Shown: positions 38,736 through 48,027 of the stretch, one piece after another
Layout: the number at the start of each line of letters is the position of its first letter
Numbering within the stretch: the stretch's first letter is position 1
NCBI GenBank assembly: GCA_015272515.1
Contig: JACYLN010000061.1
Span: 84,439 to 148,438 of the forward strand
Origin: Leptolyngbyaceae cyanobacterium C42_A2020_001
GTDB taxonomy: Bacteria; Cyanobacteriota; Cyanobacteriia; Leptolyngbyales; Leptolyngbyaceae
Reading direction: 5' to 3'
Length of the DNA: 64,000 nucleotides
The notes under the pieces: generated by a model
Database searches by the model: none
Seen by the model: the letters and a program-made list of their open reading frames with translations, nothing else
Told to the model about the DNA's origin: nothing
Program-made: the position numbers and the translations under genes

Positions 38736-39878
38736 ATGATGGTAAAACGATGTCTGCCTAAGTCAATTCTATTAGCGACTGTACTGATTTCTGTTGGCAC
38801 GGTTGCTGGAGTTGCTCCACTTGTCCAGGCACAGACATTTGGGAACAGTGCACCCTCTGCCAACGACCTCAATAATGCCAACGCTACTAATCGTAATGAT
38901 CCCCTGACCCAACTACTACGGGAAGGGCGCAGACTCACCAACGCTGGAAATATTTCCGGTGCGATTTCGGTGTATCGTCAAGCCGCAGAACTCGATCGCA
39001 GTAATCCCAAAATCTTCTCAGGCATCGGGTTTTTGTACGCCAGTCAGGGTAGCTATGAAGATGCGATTCGCGCCTATCAGCAGGCAGTGACGCTGGAGCC
39101 GACCAATGCCGAATTTCACTATGCGATTGGATTCAGTCTGGCGAATTTGGGCAAAACCTCAGACGCGATCGCGGCTTATCGTCGAGCGACCCAATTTAAC
39201 CCGCGCCATGTTAATGCCAGCCTGGGGATAGGCGTATTGCTAGCGCGTCAGGGCAGATACGAGGAAGCACTGGAGATGTATCGGCGGGTTGCCGCGATCG
39301 CTCCGCAAAACTTTAAAGCGCAAGAGCTGCAAGGCACTGCACTGCTGCAAATGAAGCGTCCCCGTGATGCGTTTACACCCCTCCAGCAAGCGGCTCGGAT
39401 TGCACCCAAGCAGGGCATTGTCCGAGTTCATATTGGAACGGGATGGTTACAACTCCGAGATTATCCAAAAGCAATGAGTGCTTTCTCTAAAGCCGTAGAA
39501 TTAGAACCTCGGAATCCCAATATCCAGGTGCAAATTGGTAAAGCCCTCCAGGCTGCTGGCTATCTAGATGAAGCAATGAGAGCGTTTCAGCGCGCGATCG
39601 CCCTACAACCAACTATGGCAGATGCCCATGCGGGAGTGGGGGACATTTACTTTGATCAAGGTAACTATTCATCAGCAGTAAATCTGTATCGACAAGCGAT
39701 CGCCTACGCCCCCAAAGATCCCGATATTCATTACAAGCTGGGCAAAGCCATGAAGCAAATGGGGCGTAAACAGGAAGCCACGTCCTCCTTGCAACAGGCA
39801 AAAAAACTCCTCCAACAGCAAGCAGCCCAGAGCGATCGCCTCTCCGAAATCGACTCGCTTCTAAAAGAGTTGAAATAG
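38736..39878 (+). CDS. Exported TPR-repeat protein
   Basis: I chose the ATG at 38736, which has GAGG 6 bases upstream and gives a signal peptide (SILLATVLISVGTVAGVAPL, then VQAQ). An in-frame GTG at 38661 is the longer alternative. The roughly 380-residue product consists of about eight consecutive 34-residue tetratricopeptide repeats from residue 60 (for example ISVYRQAAELDRSNPKIFSG, YEDAIRAYQQAVTLEPTNAE, YASVNLYRQ-type units). TPR solenoids bind partner proteins; a periplasmic assembly role is plausible. No partner is adjacent. Confidence 0.85.
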   Translation: MMVKRCLPKSILLATVLISVGTVAGVAPLVQAQTFGNSAPSANDLNNANATNRNDPLTQLLREGRRLTNAGNISGAISVYRQAAELDRSNPKIFSGIGFLYASQGSYEDAIRAYQQAVTLEPTNAEFHYAIGFSLANLGKTSDAIAAYRRATQFNPRHVNASLGIGVLLARQGRYEEALEMYRRVAAIAPQNFKAQELQGTALLQMKRPRDAFTPLQQAARIAPKQGIVRVHIGTGWLQLRDYPKAMSAFSKAVELEPRNPNIQVQIGKALQAAGYLDEAMRAFQRAIALQPTMADAHAGVGDIYFDQGNYSSAVNLYRQAIAYAPKDPDIHYKLGKAMKQMGRKQEATSSLQQAKKLLQQQAAQSDRLSEIDSLLKELK

Positions 39879-39961
39879 CCAACGCAGTTTTATCGAGGAC
39901 TCTCGCCCCGATTCAGCCCTTGAGCAACCTTGCCTAGCCGTAAAGCCTTACACCAAAATAG

Positions 39962-40117
39962 AGGCGTTCTGACGGCATGAGATTGTGTGAGTTTAGAAGT
40001 TCTTTAGCAAAAAGGCATCAGCTCACTTAGGACAATAAACAGTTCAAAATGGAAAACCCCTACTAAGAAACATTTTGAACTTTTAACTTTTTATTTTTAA
40101 TGAGTTCTCATTTTCCT
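39962..40117. repeat. Dispersed intergenic element, copy 1
   Basis: Between two genes facing each other, this stretch contains AGGCGTTCTGAC (39962-39973), a perfect inverted repeat TTCAAAATG/CATTTTGAA (40044-40052 and 40071-40079), then an AT-rich tail ending in CTCATT. All of these elements occur in the same order at 60968-61101, also between facing genes. It may serve as a two-way terminator and be a dispersed element. Confidence 0.6.
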
Positions 40118-40133
40118 TAGAATGAAGCACGTC

Positions 40134-40709
40134 TTACGGAGTAGGCAGAATTTCCTGAATCACGCGACCAGATGTAACAAAGGAGATGCCCTGCTGAGAA
40201 CTGGTGCTGATCATCACCGCCTCAATAATCGGGGTTGATAATTGCTGTTCGGCAACCCACTCCACTATAAAATTTGCTCCGGAACCGCCACTGGCATCTT
40301 GCTGAGGAATCAAAAATTCTGTAGTGGCTAAAGGTGCAAGCCGTAGATTGCCCTTCGTATACTCTTTCACTCGCTTTCCGGCAGAGTTGTAATAACGCAC
40401 AGAGCGAATAAACAGGGGCGACTTTAAACTGGTATTGCGGATACTCAACGTCACCGTGAGGAGTTGTTCTTGTCCGTTGCCGTGATAGATGTGGGAGTAG
40501 ACCGGAACGTAGACAATTTGCCCTTGACTGATGGTGATTGGGGCAGCACTCACCGAAACCGCCTCTGAATTTTGAGGAATTCGCTCTAGCGGCTCAACGG
40601 CTCCAGATTGCTTGTTTGCGGAGGATGCCGTTCCTTGAGATGTACTGGTACAAGCCGCAGAAAGAGCGATGCAAACAACCAGCCCGATCGCGATTAGTTT
40701 TGTCCTCAT
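40134..40709 (-). CDS. DUF3124-family lipoprotein
   Basis: The 191-residue protein has a lipoprotein signal (IGLVVCIALSAAC, Cys20) and the DUF3124 core (QIVYVPVYSHIYHGNGQEQLLTVTLSIRNTS, and KGNLRLAPLATTEFLIP). It is anchored in the membrane and exposed to the periplasm; function is unknown. The beta-sandwich-like core and the conserved YVPVYSHIY strand are typical. The start is 31 bases from the next small gene, which lies upstream on the same strand. Confidence 0.8.
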   Translation of the reverse strand: MRTKLIAIGLVVCIALSAACTSTSQGTASSANKQSGAVEPLERIPQNSEAVSVSAAPITISQGQIVYVPVYSHIYHGNGQEQLLTVTLSIRNTSLKSPLFIRSVRYYNSAGKRVKEYTKGNLRLAPLATTEFLIPQQDASGGSGANFIVEWVAEQQLSTPIIEAVMISTSSQQGISFVTSGRVIQEILPTP

Positions 40710-40736
40710 CGGAAATCACACAATGTTGAGGAGAAT

Positions 40737-40925
40737 CTAAACACCATCAGGGGTTTCTGGAAAAGTGGCTTTAAATTCTTCCAGCAAATCATCCATTTCC
40801 TCAATGGCTTGATTCACATCAATGCGGAGCGTACCAAGATTGGGTTGTTCCAACAGTTTCAGCAAAAACTCACGCTTGCTTTCAATCTGGGTAATCTGCT
40901 CTTTCATCACCTGTGGGTCAACCAT
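40737..40925 (-). CDS. Small conserved helical protein
   Basis: The start is set by a clear GAGGAG 5-6 bases before the ATG at 40923-40925 (MVDPQVMKEQ). The 62-residue product is an acidic helical protein (ITQIESKREFLLKLLEQPN... and EEMDDLLEEFKATFP) likely to form a coiled-coil dimer. It lies 27 bases upstream of the DUF3124 gene, so the two may share a transcript. No family is recognised. Confidence 0.65.
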   Translation of the reverse strand: MVDPQVMKEQITQIESKREFLLKLLEQPNLGTLRIDVNQAIEEMDDLLEEFKATFPETPDGV

Positions 40926-40989
40926 GTTTACTCCTCGCTGTGATTGAATCATTTAACAGCAACTATTTTAGACCAGGTAGGAAAAGCGG

Positions 40990-41067
40990 AATCGGAAAAC
41001 GAAGGGAGGGAATTGAAGGGGGGAGATGGGAATGGGGAATAGGGTATCGGGGATGGGGTGGGAAGAG
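40990..41067. repeat. G-rich intergenic tract
   Basis: GGAATCGG, GGGAGGGAATTG, GGGGGGAGATGGG and GGGGAATAGGG-type runs fill this gap between two minus-strand genes, and continue into the 3' end of the next gene (AGGAAGGGGGGGCG near 41079). It is similar to the tract at 2491-2537. A G-quadruplex could form. Confidence 0.5.
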
Positions 41068-41325
41068 TTAGCGGAGGAAGGGGGGGCGTTGCGATTTGAT
41101 GGGTTTGCTCTTGACCACTTCATCTAAAAAGCGCTTTAATGCCTGTTCTCGGTTTTTCATGAAGGCTGCCCAAAATCCTGGTTGAAACTCATCCATCGTC
41201 TTCGCGATCGCCCAAATATCCACTGCGAGGATATTGTGCAGCATTTCATCTTCCCGCTTGAGCGAATCAATTTGCTTCAGCAATGCGCGTTCTGTGGCTG
41301 AGTGATGGGGTTCATCATGAATCAT
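41068..41325 (-). CDS. Small conserved protein of unknown function
   Basis: The 85-residue product reads as a helical soluble protein with EPHHSATERALLKQIDSLKREDEMLHNIL, then DIWAIAKTMDEFQPGFWAAFMKNREQALKRFLDEV and a basic tail. It has no signal peptide, membrane helix or recognised domain. The 3' end adjoins the G-rich tract, so the last residues (SQRPPFLR) may come from repeat sequence. The protein-like composition argues for a real gene. Confidence 0.55.
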   Translation of the reverse strand: MIHDEPHHSATERALLKQIDSLKREDEMLHNILAVDIWAIAKTMDEFQPGFWAAFMKNREQALKRFLDEVVKSKPIKSQRPPFLR

Positions 41326-41459
41326 TGGAAAAGCCTCAACAGGGAATCGGTGAATGAGTACTCGCCATTTCTCAGAAACGGACTGCTCTGCTTCTGAGTC
41401 AGGAGTCAGGGATAATGGAAGCTGACTAAAATTTATCCTGCGTATAATCCTTTACTCTT

Positions 41460-42017
41460 ATGTTACGTCAAATTTCTCTGGCAAAGTTAGGACTCGTTGC
41501 TGGCGGCATCCTCACAATCATTGGATTCATCGCTTATTTTTTGGATAATGCCACCTTAAATTTAGTTGGGTTCTTTTATGGAATTCCTGTGCTTTTAGGA
41601 GGATTAGCACTGAAAGCCGCAGAACTGGAGCCAGTTCCTCTGGTTCAACCTACGCCCCCATCAGTTGTTGCCTTGCGAGATCGCCAGGCAACCGCCATCC
41701 AAAAGCAAATTTTGAATGATGTCACCCGCTACCGTTACGGGCAACGGGCCCACCTGGATAGCTCTTTAGAAGCGTTGGGATTAGCGCCTACTGATGAAGA
41801 ACGTCCAGTGATTACGGGGGTTCGAGAAGGGGAAACCGATGGAGCCTACACGCTGGTGTTGGAATTTGACTCGCCCATGATGTCACTTGATGTTTGGCAG
41901 AAGAAGCAAGAAAAACTGGCGACATTCTTTGGACCTGGAATTCGAGTGACGCTTGATCAGCCTCAGGAAGAGCGGGTGAATCTAGGGTTGGTCGCCACGC
42001 CTGAAGCAAATTCCTAA
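41460..42017 (+). CDS. DUF2854 family membrane protein
   Basis: The 185-residue protein has two N-terminal hydrophobic segments (LAKLGLVAGGILTIIGFIAYFL and NLVGFFYGIPVLLGGLAL) followed by a soluble domain (SLEALGLAPTDEERPVITGVREGETDGAYTLVLEF and KKQEKLATFFGPGIRVTL). This matches DUF2854, found in cyanobacteria and plastids; function is not known to me. It is 5 bases upstream of the DUF2079 gene, so the two may be co-transcribed. ATG 41460 starts the first helix correctly. Confidence 0.8.
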   Translation: MLRQISLAKLGLVAGGILTIIGFIAYFLDNATLNLVGFFYGIPVLLGGLALKAAELEPVPLVQPTPPSVVALRDRQATAIQKQILNDVTRYRYGQRAHLDSSLEALGLAPTDEERPVITGVREGETDGAYTLVLEFDSPMMSLDVWQKKQEKLATFFGPGIRVTLDQPQEERVNLGLVATPEANS

Positions 42018-42022
42018 ATCTC

Positions 42023-43450
42023 ATGGCAGAGCTGTTTCGGGTGCCACAGAGGATCACCAAGTGGTTGCGACGATCGCAGTCGTCTCCCCTTACCTGGATG
42101 ATGGTTGGAGCGGCAATCATCCTGTTTGCTTGCAGCACCCTGCGCCACATACTATTTCAGTCCACGGCGTTTGATCTGGGCTATTTCGACCAGTCCACCT
42201 ATTTAATTAGTCAGGGAATGCCCCCCATTGTTTCTTTTTGGGGTTTCCATTTCATGGGAGGGCACGCTGATTGGATCATCTATCCTCTTGCCCTACTCTA
42301 CAAACTTCATCCCAGCGTGTACTGGCTGCTGGCGGTTCAAGCGATCGCGCTGGCATTGGGAGCACTCCCCCTCTATTATTTGGTGCGGGACGCTGGGTTG
42401 AAAGATGGGCAAGCAACCGCAATCGCCGCCGCCTATCTGCTGCATCCGTTAATTTTCAATCTCAACTTGTTTGATTTTCATCCAGAGGTGATTGCCCTGC
42501 CGCTGTTGTTGGCGAGTGTGCTGGCAGCCCGCCGCCGCCGAATTGGCTGGTTTATCCTATGTCTGGTAGCGATTTTGGGATGTCGGGATGCGCTGTCGCT
42601 TACCGTGGCAGCAATGGGTGTGTGGCTGGTGTTGTTTGAAAAAAGGCGACTGTATGGGGCGATCGCTCTGCTACTGGGCATTGCATGGCTACTGATTGCA
42701 ACTCAACTCATCATTCCGCTATTTCGTCCGGGTGGGGTGGAGTCGGTGTGGCGGTTTGCTTATCTGGGAAATTCGTTGCCAGAGATCGCGCTGAATCTGG
42801 TGCTAAAGCCACAACTGGTGTTATCTGCCCTGTTCACGCTGAAAAACTTGGAATACCTGGCGTTGCTGTTTCTCCCGTTCGTATGGGGGCTTTCTATTTT
42901 TCATCTGGCTCCGCTAGTGGCGATCGCGCCAACACTGGCGATGAATCTGCTGAGTACGATAGAGAGTCAAAAAGATTTGCTGCATCAGTACTCGCTTCCT
43001 GCCCTGCCGTTTTTGTTTATCGCGGTTATCGCGGCTTTAGCGGATGGCAAAGGGTTGCTGCAAAAACCGCGACGAATCGTGCTGTTTGCGCTGGTTGGCT
43101 TTGTTGCCTTAGCCAAAGTGGGTTACTTCGGCGATCGCTACCTGGGCGCGCTGAGCACCTGGCAAGCAACTCGCACCGCTCTAAGTCAAATTCAGCCAAT
43201 AGGTAGCGTTCTCACAACCGCGTGGATCGTGCCCCATGTCACCCATCGCCCGCTGGTGAAAGTGACAATTGAAGGGACTGAAACTCAAGACATAAGCCAG
43301 TTTGACTATGTGTTACTGAACACCCAGCATCCAGGCTGGATGAGCACACCTGCACTTCAGCAGATACTGATAACCCGACTGCAACAAGATCCCCGCTTCA
43401 TACTGCAATTTCAGCAGGACGGTGTTTACTTGTTTCGGCGGAGTTTGTAA
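42023..43450 (+). CDS. DUF2079 family multi-span membrane protein
   Basis: The 475-residue protein has about ten to twelve hydrophobic helices and the conserved loop FDLGYFDQSTYLISQGMPPIVSFWGFHFMGGHADWI near residue 50, the DUF2079 signature. The arrangement recalls membrane glycosyltransferases of the GT-C class (acidic residues in the first loop), but no activity is shown. It starts 5 bases after the DUF2854 gene, probably in one operon. The C-terminal 90 residues are more soluble. Confidence 0.85.
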   Translation: MAELFRVPQRITKWLRRSQSSPLTWMMVGAAIILFACSTLRHILFQSTAFDLGYFDQSTYLISQGMPPIVSFWGFHFMGGHADWIIYPLALLYKLHPSVYWLLAVQAIALALGALPLYYLVRDAGLKDGQATAIAAAYLLHPLIFNLNLFDFHPEVIALPLLLASVLAARRRRIGWFILCLVAILGCRDALSLTVAAMGVWLVLFEKRRLYGAIALLLGIAWLLIATQLIIPLFRPGGVESVWRFAYLGNSLPEIALNLVLKPQLVLSALFTLKNLEYLALLFLPFVWGLSIFHLAPLVAIAPTLAMNLLSTIESQKDLLHQYSLPALPFLFIAVIAALADGKGLLQKPRRIVLFALVGFVALAKVGYFGDRYLGALSTWQATRTALSQIQPIGSVLTTAWIVPHVTHRPLVKVTIEGTETQDISQFDYVLLNTQHPGWMSTPALQQILITRLQQDPRFILQFQQDGVYLFRRSL

Positions 43451-43485
43451 CCTGAAAACCTTAGTTTGACAGTAAACTTACGGAC

Positions 43486-43941
43486 ATGGAATTTGTCACA
43501 GGTCTGGTTGGTGTACTCATTGGGGCATTTTTAAGTGCTTTTTTTACGCGTCAAGAAAGCAAAAGACAAACCCGAATTAACACTACCCTCAAAATGTACG
43601 AACGTTTTCAAAGTATTCTTTCTTCCAGGCTGATTGCAGATCAACTGTTGGAAAAAAATTTGGCTTCCCCGCATCCGTTGACTTATACCGAGCTTAAACG
43701 TGCTCTATCCCCTGAGAACTGGCAGCATATTTCAAGAACCCGAAGTCTTTATAACGAGTTGGGGTTGCTTTACAGAGCAGGTTATTTGGATGTCAAACTT
43801 GCAAAACTATTATTTGCACCAATTTTTAAGTACTGGTATGACTCACACTTGCTGAAAATGGAGGCTAACCAGAAAGACCCAGAGACAGTTCAGTGGATTG
43901 TTGCTCCCGATGAAATTGCTACCTGGCTTTTGAAAGATTAA
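43486..43941 (+). CDS. Hypothetical membrane-anchored protein
   Basis: The 151-residue product has one N-terminal membrane helix (VTGLVGVLIGAFLSAFF) followed by a basic stretch (TRQESKRQTR) and a mostly helical soluble domain (YERFQSILSSRLIADQLLEKNL, NWQHISRTRSLYNELGLLYRAGYLDVKLAKLLFAPIFKYW). I do not recognise the family. It begins 35 bases after the DUF2079 gene and may be the last gene of that unit. Confidence 0.65.
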   Translation: MEFVTGLVGVLIGAFLSAFFTRQESKRQTRINTTLKMYERFQSILSSRLIADQLLEKNLASPHPLTYTELKRALSPENWQHISRTRSLYNELGLLYRAGYLDVKLAKLLFAPIFKYWYDSHLLKMEANQKDPETVQWIVAPDEIATWLLKD

Positions 43942-44262
43942 ATAACATCGAACTAACATCGAATTTTCAATTGAGTGCCCTCTCCCCCTTCCTTTCTCCG
44001 AGTCAGAGAGGCGTGCCGTAGGTGGAGTGAGGTCTCCGGAGTTATTTAATCTGTATTCCTAAGTTTTGGGAGAAGGACCTTGATGATATTGTGCTTTTTT
44101 ATACAGAAGCCCTAGCGGTCTTTACTTAAGTTTTTTTAAAAAGACATATCCCACTTAGTCTCCCCTATAAATACAGCCAGGTTAAGCGTGTTACTACTTT
44201 CTTACAGTTTCTTTGCTAAAACCTTCTCATTTGCATTTTGGATCAGGGAGTTTGCTAGATAG
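43942..44262. other. Intergenic region
   Basis: No gene is visible in 321 bases. It contains a direct repeat (ACATCGAA twice, 43945-43970), a C-rich stretch (CCCTCTCCCCCTTCC, 43978-43992) followed by GAGGCGTGCCGTAGG, which resembles a common cyanobacterial intergenic palindrome family, and a weak hairpin, GTCTTT/AAAGAC (44118-44145). The promoter of the kinase gene downstream should lie in the last 150 bases, but no clear -10/-35 pair stands out. Confidence 0.4.
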
Positions 44263-46419
44263 ATGGTTGCCCTGTCACCTCGGTGTTTCCCTGTGAGTCA
44301 GAAGGAATTTAAGTTGAATAACTGGTTTTGGTCTAACCGCCAACAGGCTGCTTTGCTACGGCGCATTGTGGATCGGGTTCGCAACTCGTTGGAGTTGAAG
44401 GTTGTGCTACAAACAGCCGTAGACGAAGTTGCTGATCTCCTAAAGCTCGATCGCTGCGCCTTCTTTTGGTATTTTCATGATACCAACCGGGTTCAGGTGG
44501 TGTGCGAAAGTCAGGTACGATCAATGCCCGTAGCAGACGATCGCGATCGCCCATCATCCGGCTCACGCATCTCCAGATTGGGGTATTACTCGATGGAGAC
44601 GTTTGGTGCGCTTTCAGCCGCGATCGCTCAAGGTGAATTAGTTGTCCATCCTGGTGGAACAATGCACCCGGTGGTCGGTGGTTGGCTAGGGAAATGGGGG
44701 GCTCTCCTGTCTCCACAGGCTCCTCGTGTGGAGCCGTCAGTGTTGGGAGCAATGGCAAACATGATGGTGCCGCTGAAAACCCAGAATGGTTCAATTGGGT
44801 TTATTGCGTGTTTGTCTGATCGTCCACGGCGATGGTCTGCCGCTGAGGTGGAGTTGCTGCGGGCAGTTGCTCAACAGATTGAAATTGCGATTGGGCAGGC
44901 GCAACTGTACGAGAAAATTCAGAAGCAGGCACAGCGCGAACGGTTGGTCAATCAAATTATTGCCCAAACACGCCAAAGTTTTGAACTGGAGACGATTTTG
45001 CGAGGGGCGATCGCACAACTGCTAGAAGCACTGCAAATTGATCGCTGCCTAGTGCATTTGGTAGAAGATCCAACCTATAGAGGCTCATCATCTGCACTGG
45101 GTTGGCTGTCTCATCCACTGCAAGCGCAACAATCCACCTCTCGTGAAAAGCACCTGTATGAGGTGTGTCGCCCTCCCTTTGAGCCTTCTGTAGACGCGTT
45201 CGACACAACGGGACCCATCACTCGTTGGGTGGTGGAAACTCGTCGTCGGGTTGTGATTTCAGATGTGGCACATGACGAGCGAATTGGTCCGAACAATGCC
45301 GAATATCAACAGGCGAAAATCAAATCATCGTTGGTGGTTCCAGTACAGACAAAAGAAAACCTGTATGCCATCTTGTACCTGAATCAGTGCTCCTTCGCAC
45401 GTTACTGGTCAAAGGAGGATCAGAAGTTGGCACAAGCTGTTTCTGACCAACTAGCGATCGCGATTCAGCAGGCACACCTCTATGCCCAAACGCACCAGCA
45501 AGCAGCCGAGAGTGCTGCCCAAGCTAAACATCTGGCAGAAACCTTACAAGAACTCCGCCTAACGCAAGCCCAACTCATCCAAAGTGAGAAAATGTCAAGT
45601 TTGGGGCGAATTGTGGCAGGGATCGCCCACGAAATTAACAACCCGATCAATTTTATTTTTGGCAATCTTCCTTATATCGAGCATTACGCTCATGACCTGC
45701 TAAAGTTGCTGAAGACGTATGAATCACACTATCCAGTCAATCCCCCAGAGCTTCAGAAACTGGTGGATGAGATAGAGCTTGATTTTCTCACCGCTGACTT
45801 GCCGCGTATTCTAAGTTCCATGCGAGCAGGAGCCGATCGCATTCGAGAGATTGTGCTGTCCCTTCGCAATTTTGCCCGCTTGGATGAATCTCAATGCAAA
45901 ATCGTAGACATTCATGAAGGTATCGATAGTACCCTTTTGGTGCTACAAAGCAATGTTCGCGAGGATGTGCGAATTATTCGGAGCTACGGAAATTTACCTT
46001 CAGTTGAGTGCTACCCCCGGCAACTTAATCAAGTGTTCATGAATATCATCATGAATGCGCTGGAAGCGCTTAACAGTACAAATCGTATCGATAAAGCGAT
46101 CGCCATTTGTACAGACCTGATTGCCGACGAAGACATTCCAGAACCGATGATTCGGATTGTCATTACGGACAACGGTCCTGGAGTTGCCCATGAAATTCAA
46201 TCTAAGATTTTTGATCCCTTTTTTACAACGAAAGAAGTGGGACAGGGAGCAGGTTTAGGACTCACCGTGAGCTATCAAATCGTCGTGAATCAGCATCGAG
46301 GAAACCTCAAGTTCTACTCCGAACCGGGTTTGGGTGCAGAGTTTATGATTGAGATTCCGATTCGTCACTCTGCTCCAGTAGAACAGCCCATCTACGCCCT
46401 AAACGGAAGCGCTGTTTAA
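44263..46419 (+). CDS. Two-GAF sensor histidine kinase
   Basis: The 718-residue soluble kinase has two GAF domains (about 35-215 and 230-405), a coiled linker with QAQLIQSEKMSSLGRIVAGIAHEINNPINFIFGN (phospho-accepting His456) and a full ATPase domain (N-box MNIIMNALEAL, DNGPGVAHEIQ, FFTTKEVGQGAGLGLTVSYQIV). GAF domains usually sense light through bilins or small ligands; no bilin-binding Cys can be confirmed. It is the intact paralogue of the degenerate kinase at 2543-4015. No response regulator gene is next to it, so it is an orphan. Confidence 0.92.
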   Translation: MVALSPRCFPVSQKEFKLNNWFWSNRQQAALLRRIVDRVRNSLELKVVLQTAVDEVADLLKLDRCAFFWYFHDTNRVQVVCESQVRSMPVADDRDRPSSGSRISRLGYYSMETFGALSAAIAQGELVVHPGGTMHPVVGGWLGKWGALLSPQAPRVEPSVLGAMANMMVPLKTQNGSIGFIACLSDRPRRWSAAEVELLRAVAQQIEIAIGQAQLYEKIQKQAQRERLVNQIIAQTRQSFELETILRGAIAQLLEALQIDRCLVHLVEDPTYRGSSSALGWLSHPLQAQQSTSREKHLYEVCRPPFEPSVDAFDTTGPITRWVVETRRRVVISDVAHDERIGPNNAEYQQAKIKSSLVVPVQTKENLYAILYLNQCSFARYWSKEDQKLAQAVSDQLAIAIQQAHLYAQTHQQAAESAAQAKHLAETLQELRLTQAQLIQSEKMSSLGRIVAGIAHEINNPINFIFGNLPYIEHYAHDLLKLLKTYESHYPVNPPELQKLVDEIELDFLTADLPRILSSMRAGADRIREIVLSLRNFARLDESQCKIVDIHEGIDSTLLVLQSNVREDVRIIRSYGNLPSVECYPRQLNQVFMNIIMNALEALNSTNRIDKAIAICTDLIADEDIPEPMIRIVITDNGPGVAHEIQSKIFDPFFTTKEVGQGAGLGLTVSYQIVVNQHRGNLKFYSEPGLGAEFMIEIPIRHSAPVEQPIYALNGSAV

Positions 46420-46431
46420 TTTTTTGTTAGC

Positions 46432-47628
46432 CTACTTCTTCTTTTTGTCAGACTTGGGAGCCTTAGTAGATTCATCCTCACTGCTGGTTGAGGCTTTTTG
46501 AGTGTCTTTGTTTAAATCCGCGGTTTTTGCAGCAGCGGGGGGCTTGGTCGGAGCTAATACGCCCACTTTTTCCCAGGCATTGCGAACTGCCTTTTGTTCC
46601 TTGCCATCCACTCCATATAGTTCACCCGCGATCGTCACCAGTAAGCTAGCTGCTCGTTTGAAGTTGGAGCGTTGAGGCAGGCGATCGCGCAGAGCAATGT
46701 ACCAGATCTTGCCCGCTTTTTCCCAGGCATAACCCCCAATTTCCATGGCTGCCAGGTAGAACGCATAATTGGGTACCCCAGAGTTAATATGAACCCCACC
46801 ATTATCAGCCGCACCTTTATACATATCTTTGACGTGAGCAGGTTGCGGATCTTTGCCCAACACTGGATCATCATAGGCAGTGCCTGGAGCCTTCATTGAA
46901 CGGATCCCAACTCCTTTCACTTTTTCAGTTAGTAGCCCCTCGCCAATGATCCAATCAGATGCATCCACCTTTTGGTTTTTTACCCGCTGCTTCACCATAA
47001 TGCCGAACACATCCGACATGGATTCGTTGAGTGCACCGGATTCGCCGTAGTAAATCAGTCCTGCTTCGTATTGGGTGACTCCGTGGGTCAATTCGTGCCC
47101 AATCACATCAATGGCGATCGTAAAACGGTTAAATAGTTCGCCGTCACCATCGCCATACACCATCTGGTTGCCGTTCCAGAAGGCGTTGTCGTACTTTTGG
47201 CTGTAGTGAACGGTGGAGTCAAGCCGTAAACCTCGGTCATCAATTGAATTTCGTTCAAACACTTGCTCAAACAGATCGTAGGTTGCGCCTGCACCATCGT
47301 AGGCTTCATTGACGGCAACATCATCACTGGGTGGGTCGCCTTCGTGGCGAACGGGTGTACCCGGCAATTCCATGCCGTTCTTTGCATCAAAAATGGTGCG
47401 CCGCCTCTCACCTGCCGGGGTGGTAAAGGTTGCAATGCCGCCAATTGCTTCTCTCCGTCCGCGAAACTGCTCTGACGTAATCAAAGTTTGCATCGCCCAT
47501 TCACGCTGTTGTTCGTCGCCATTGCGAACAATTTGCTCTGCGATGTGGGGTGGGACGATGCAGCAAATGGAACAAATGCAGGGAGTTGGGTGAGAACCAA
47601 TCCAGCCTGCTGTTCTGTTGTCTCTCAT
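46432..47628 (-). CDS. Protealysin-like M4 metalloprotease
   Basis: The 398-residue zinc protease has the short protealysin-type propeptide (CSICCIVPPHIAEQIV, residues 18-34) instead of a long one and no signal peptide. The thermolysin-family core shows HELTH (178-182), the zinc Glu in GALNESMSD, and the catalytic His in NGGVHINSG. The C-terminus is a Lys/Ser-rich tail. Such enzymes act inside the cell or are released and are kept inactive by the propeptide; in other bacteria an emfourin inhibitor gene often lies next to them, but none is visible here. It is convergent with the kinase gene. Confidence 0.9.
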   Translation of the reverse strand: MRDNRTAGWIGSHPTPCICSICCIVPPHIAEQIVRNGDEQQREWAMQTLITSEQFRGRREAIGGIATFTTPAGERRRTIFDAKNGMELPGTPVRHEGDPPSDDVAVNEAYDGAGATYDLFEQVFERNSIDDRGLRLDSTVHYSQKYDNAFWNGNQMVYGDGDGELFNRFTIAIDVIGHELTHGVTQYEAGLIYYGESGALNESMSDVFGIMVKQRVKNQKVDASDWIIGEGLLTEKVKGVGIRSMKAPGTAYDDPVLGKDPQPAHVKDMYKGAADNGGVHINSGVPNYAFYLAAMEIGGYAWEKAGKIWYIALRDRLPQRSNFKRAASLLVTIAGELYGVDGKEQKAVRNAWEKVGVLAPTKPPAAAKTADLNKDTQKASTSSEDESTKAPKSDKKKK

Positions 47629-47814
47629 GTTTGAGTCTCCTTTGAGGTGAGGTAGCTGTGAGGGGGCGATCGCGAAACACCACAGGCAAGTTGACGCAGG
47701 TGGTAGCAGTCTTGTTGCGTTTGAACAGTGTATTCAGCGGCTTATCTCTCAAGTCTAGGCAGAATTTTTGGGAATGATGCCAATGAATGTGGCAGCAGGG
47801 TTTTTATTTTTTGC

Positions 47815-47854
47815 AAAAAAGATGCCTCCCTATTATGTCTGTGGGAGGCGGTTT
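47815..47854. terminator. Bidirectional terminator-like hairpin
   Basis: GCCTCCC (47824-47830) pairs with GGGAGGC (47843-47849) across a 12-base loop. On the minus strand the stem is followed by ATCTTTTTT; on the plus strand by GGTTTT. It could end transcription from either side and separates the protease promoter region from the small membrane gene at 48028-48189. The rest of 47629-48027 shows no gene. Confidence 0.6.
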
Positions 47855-48027
47855 TATGATTCACCCGTCCTAATTAAGCTGGATGGGATTGCTATATGTT
47901 TGAGTTTCTATGGTTCTTATTGTGCAGAATTCTTTCATAATTCCCTCCTATCCTACGACCGAATTATTTTTCATCCTTCCGTTGGACGGTTAACGAGCGG
48001 TTTCTCTATCGGGGTAGGTATCCAGGA

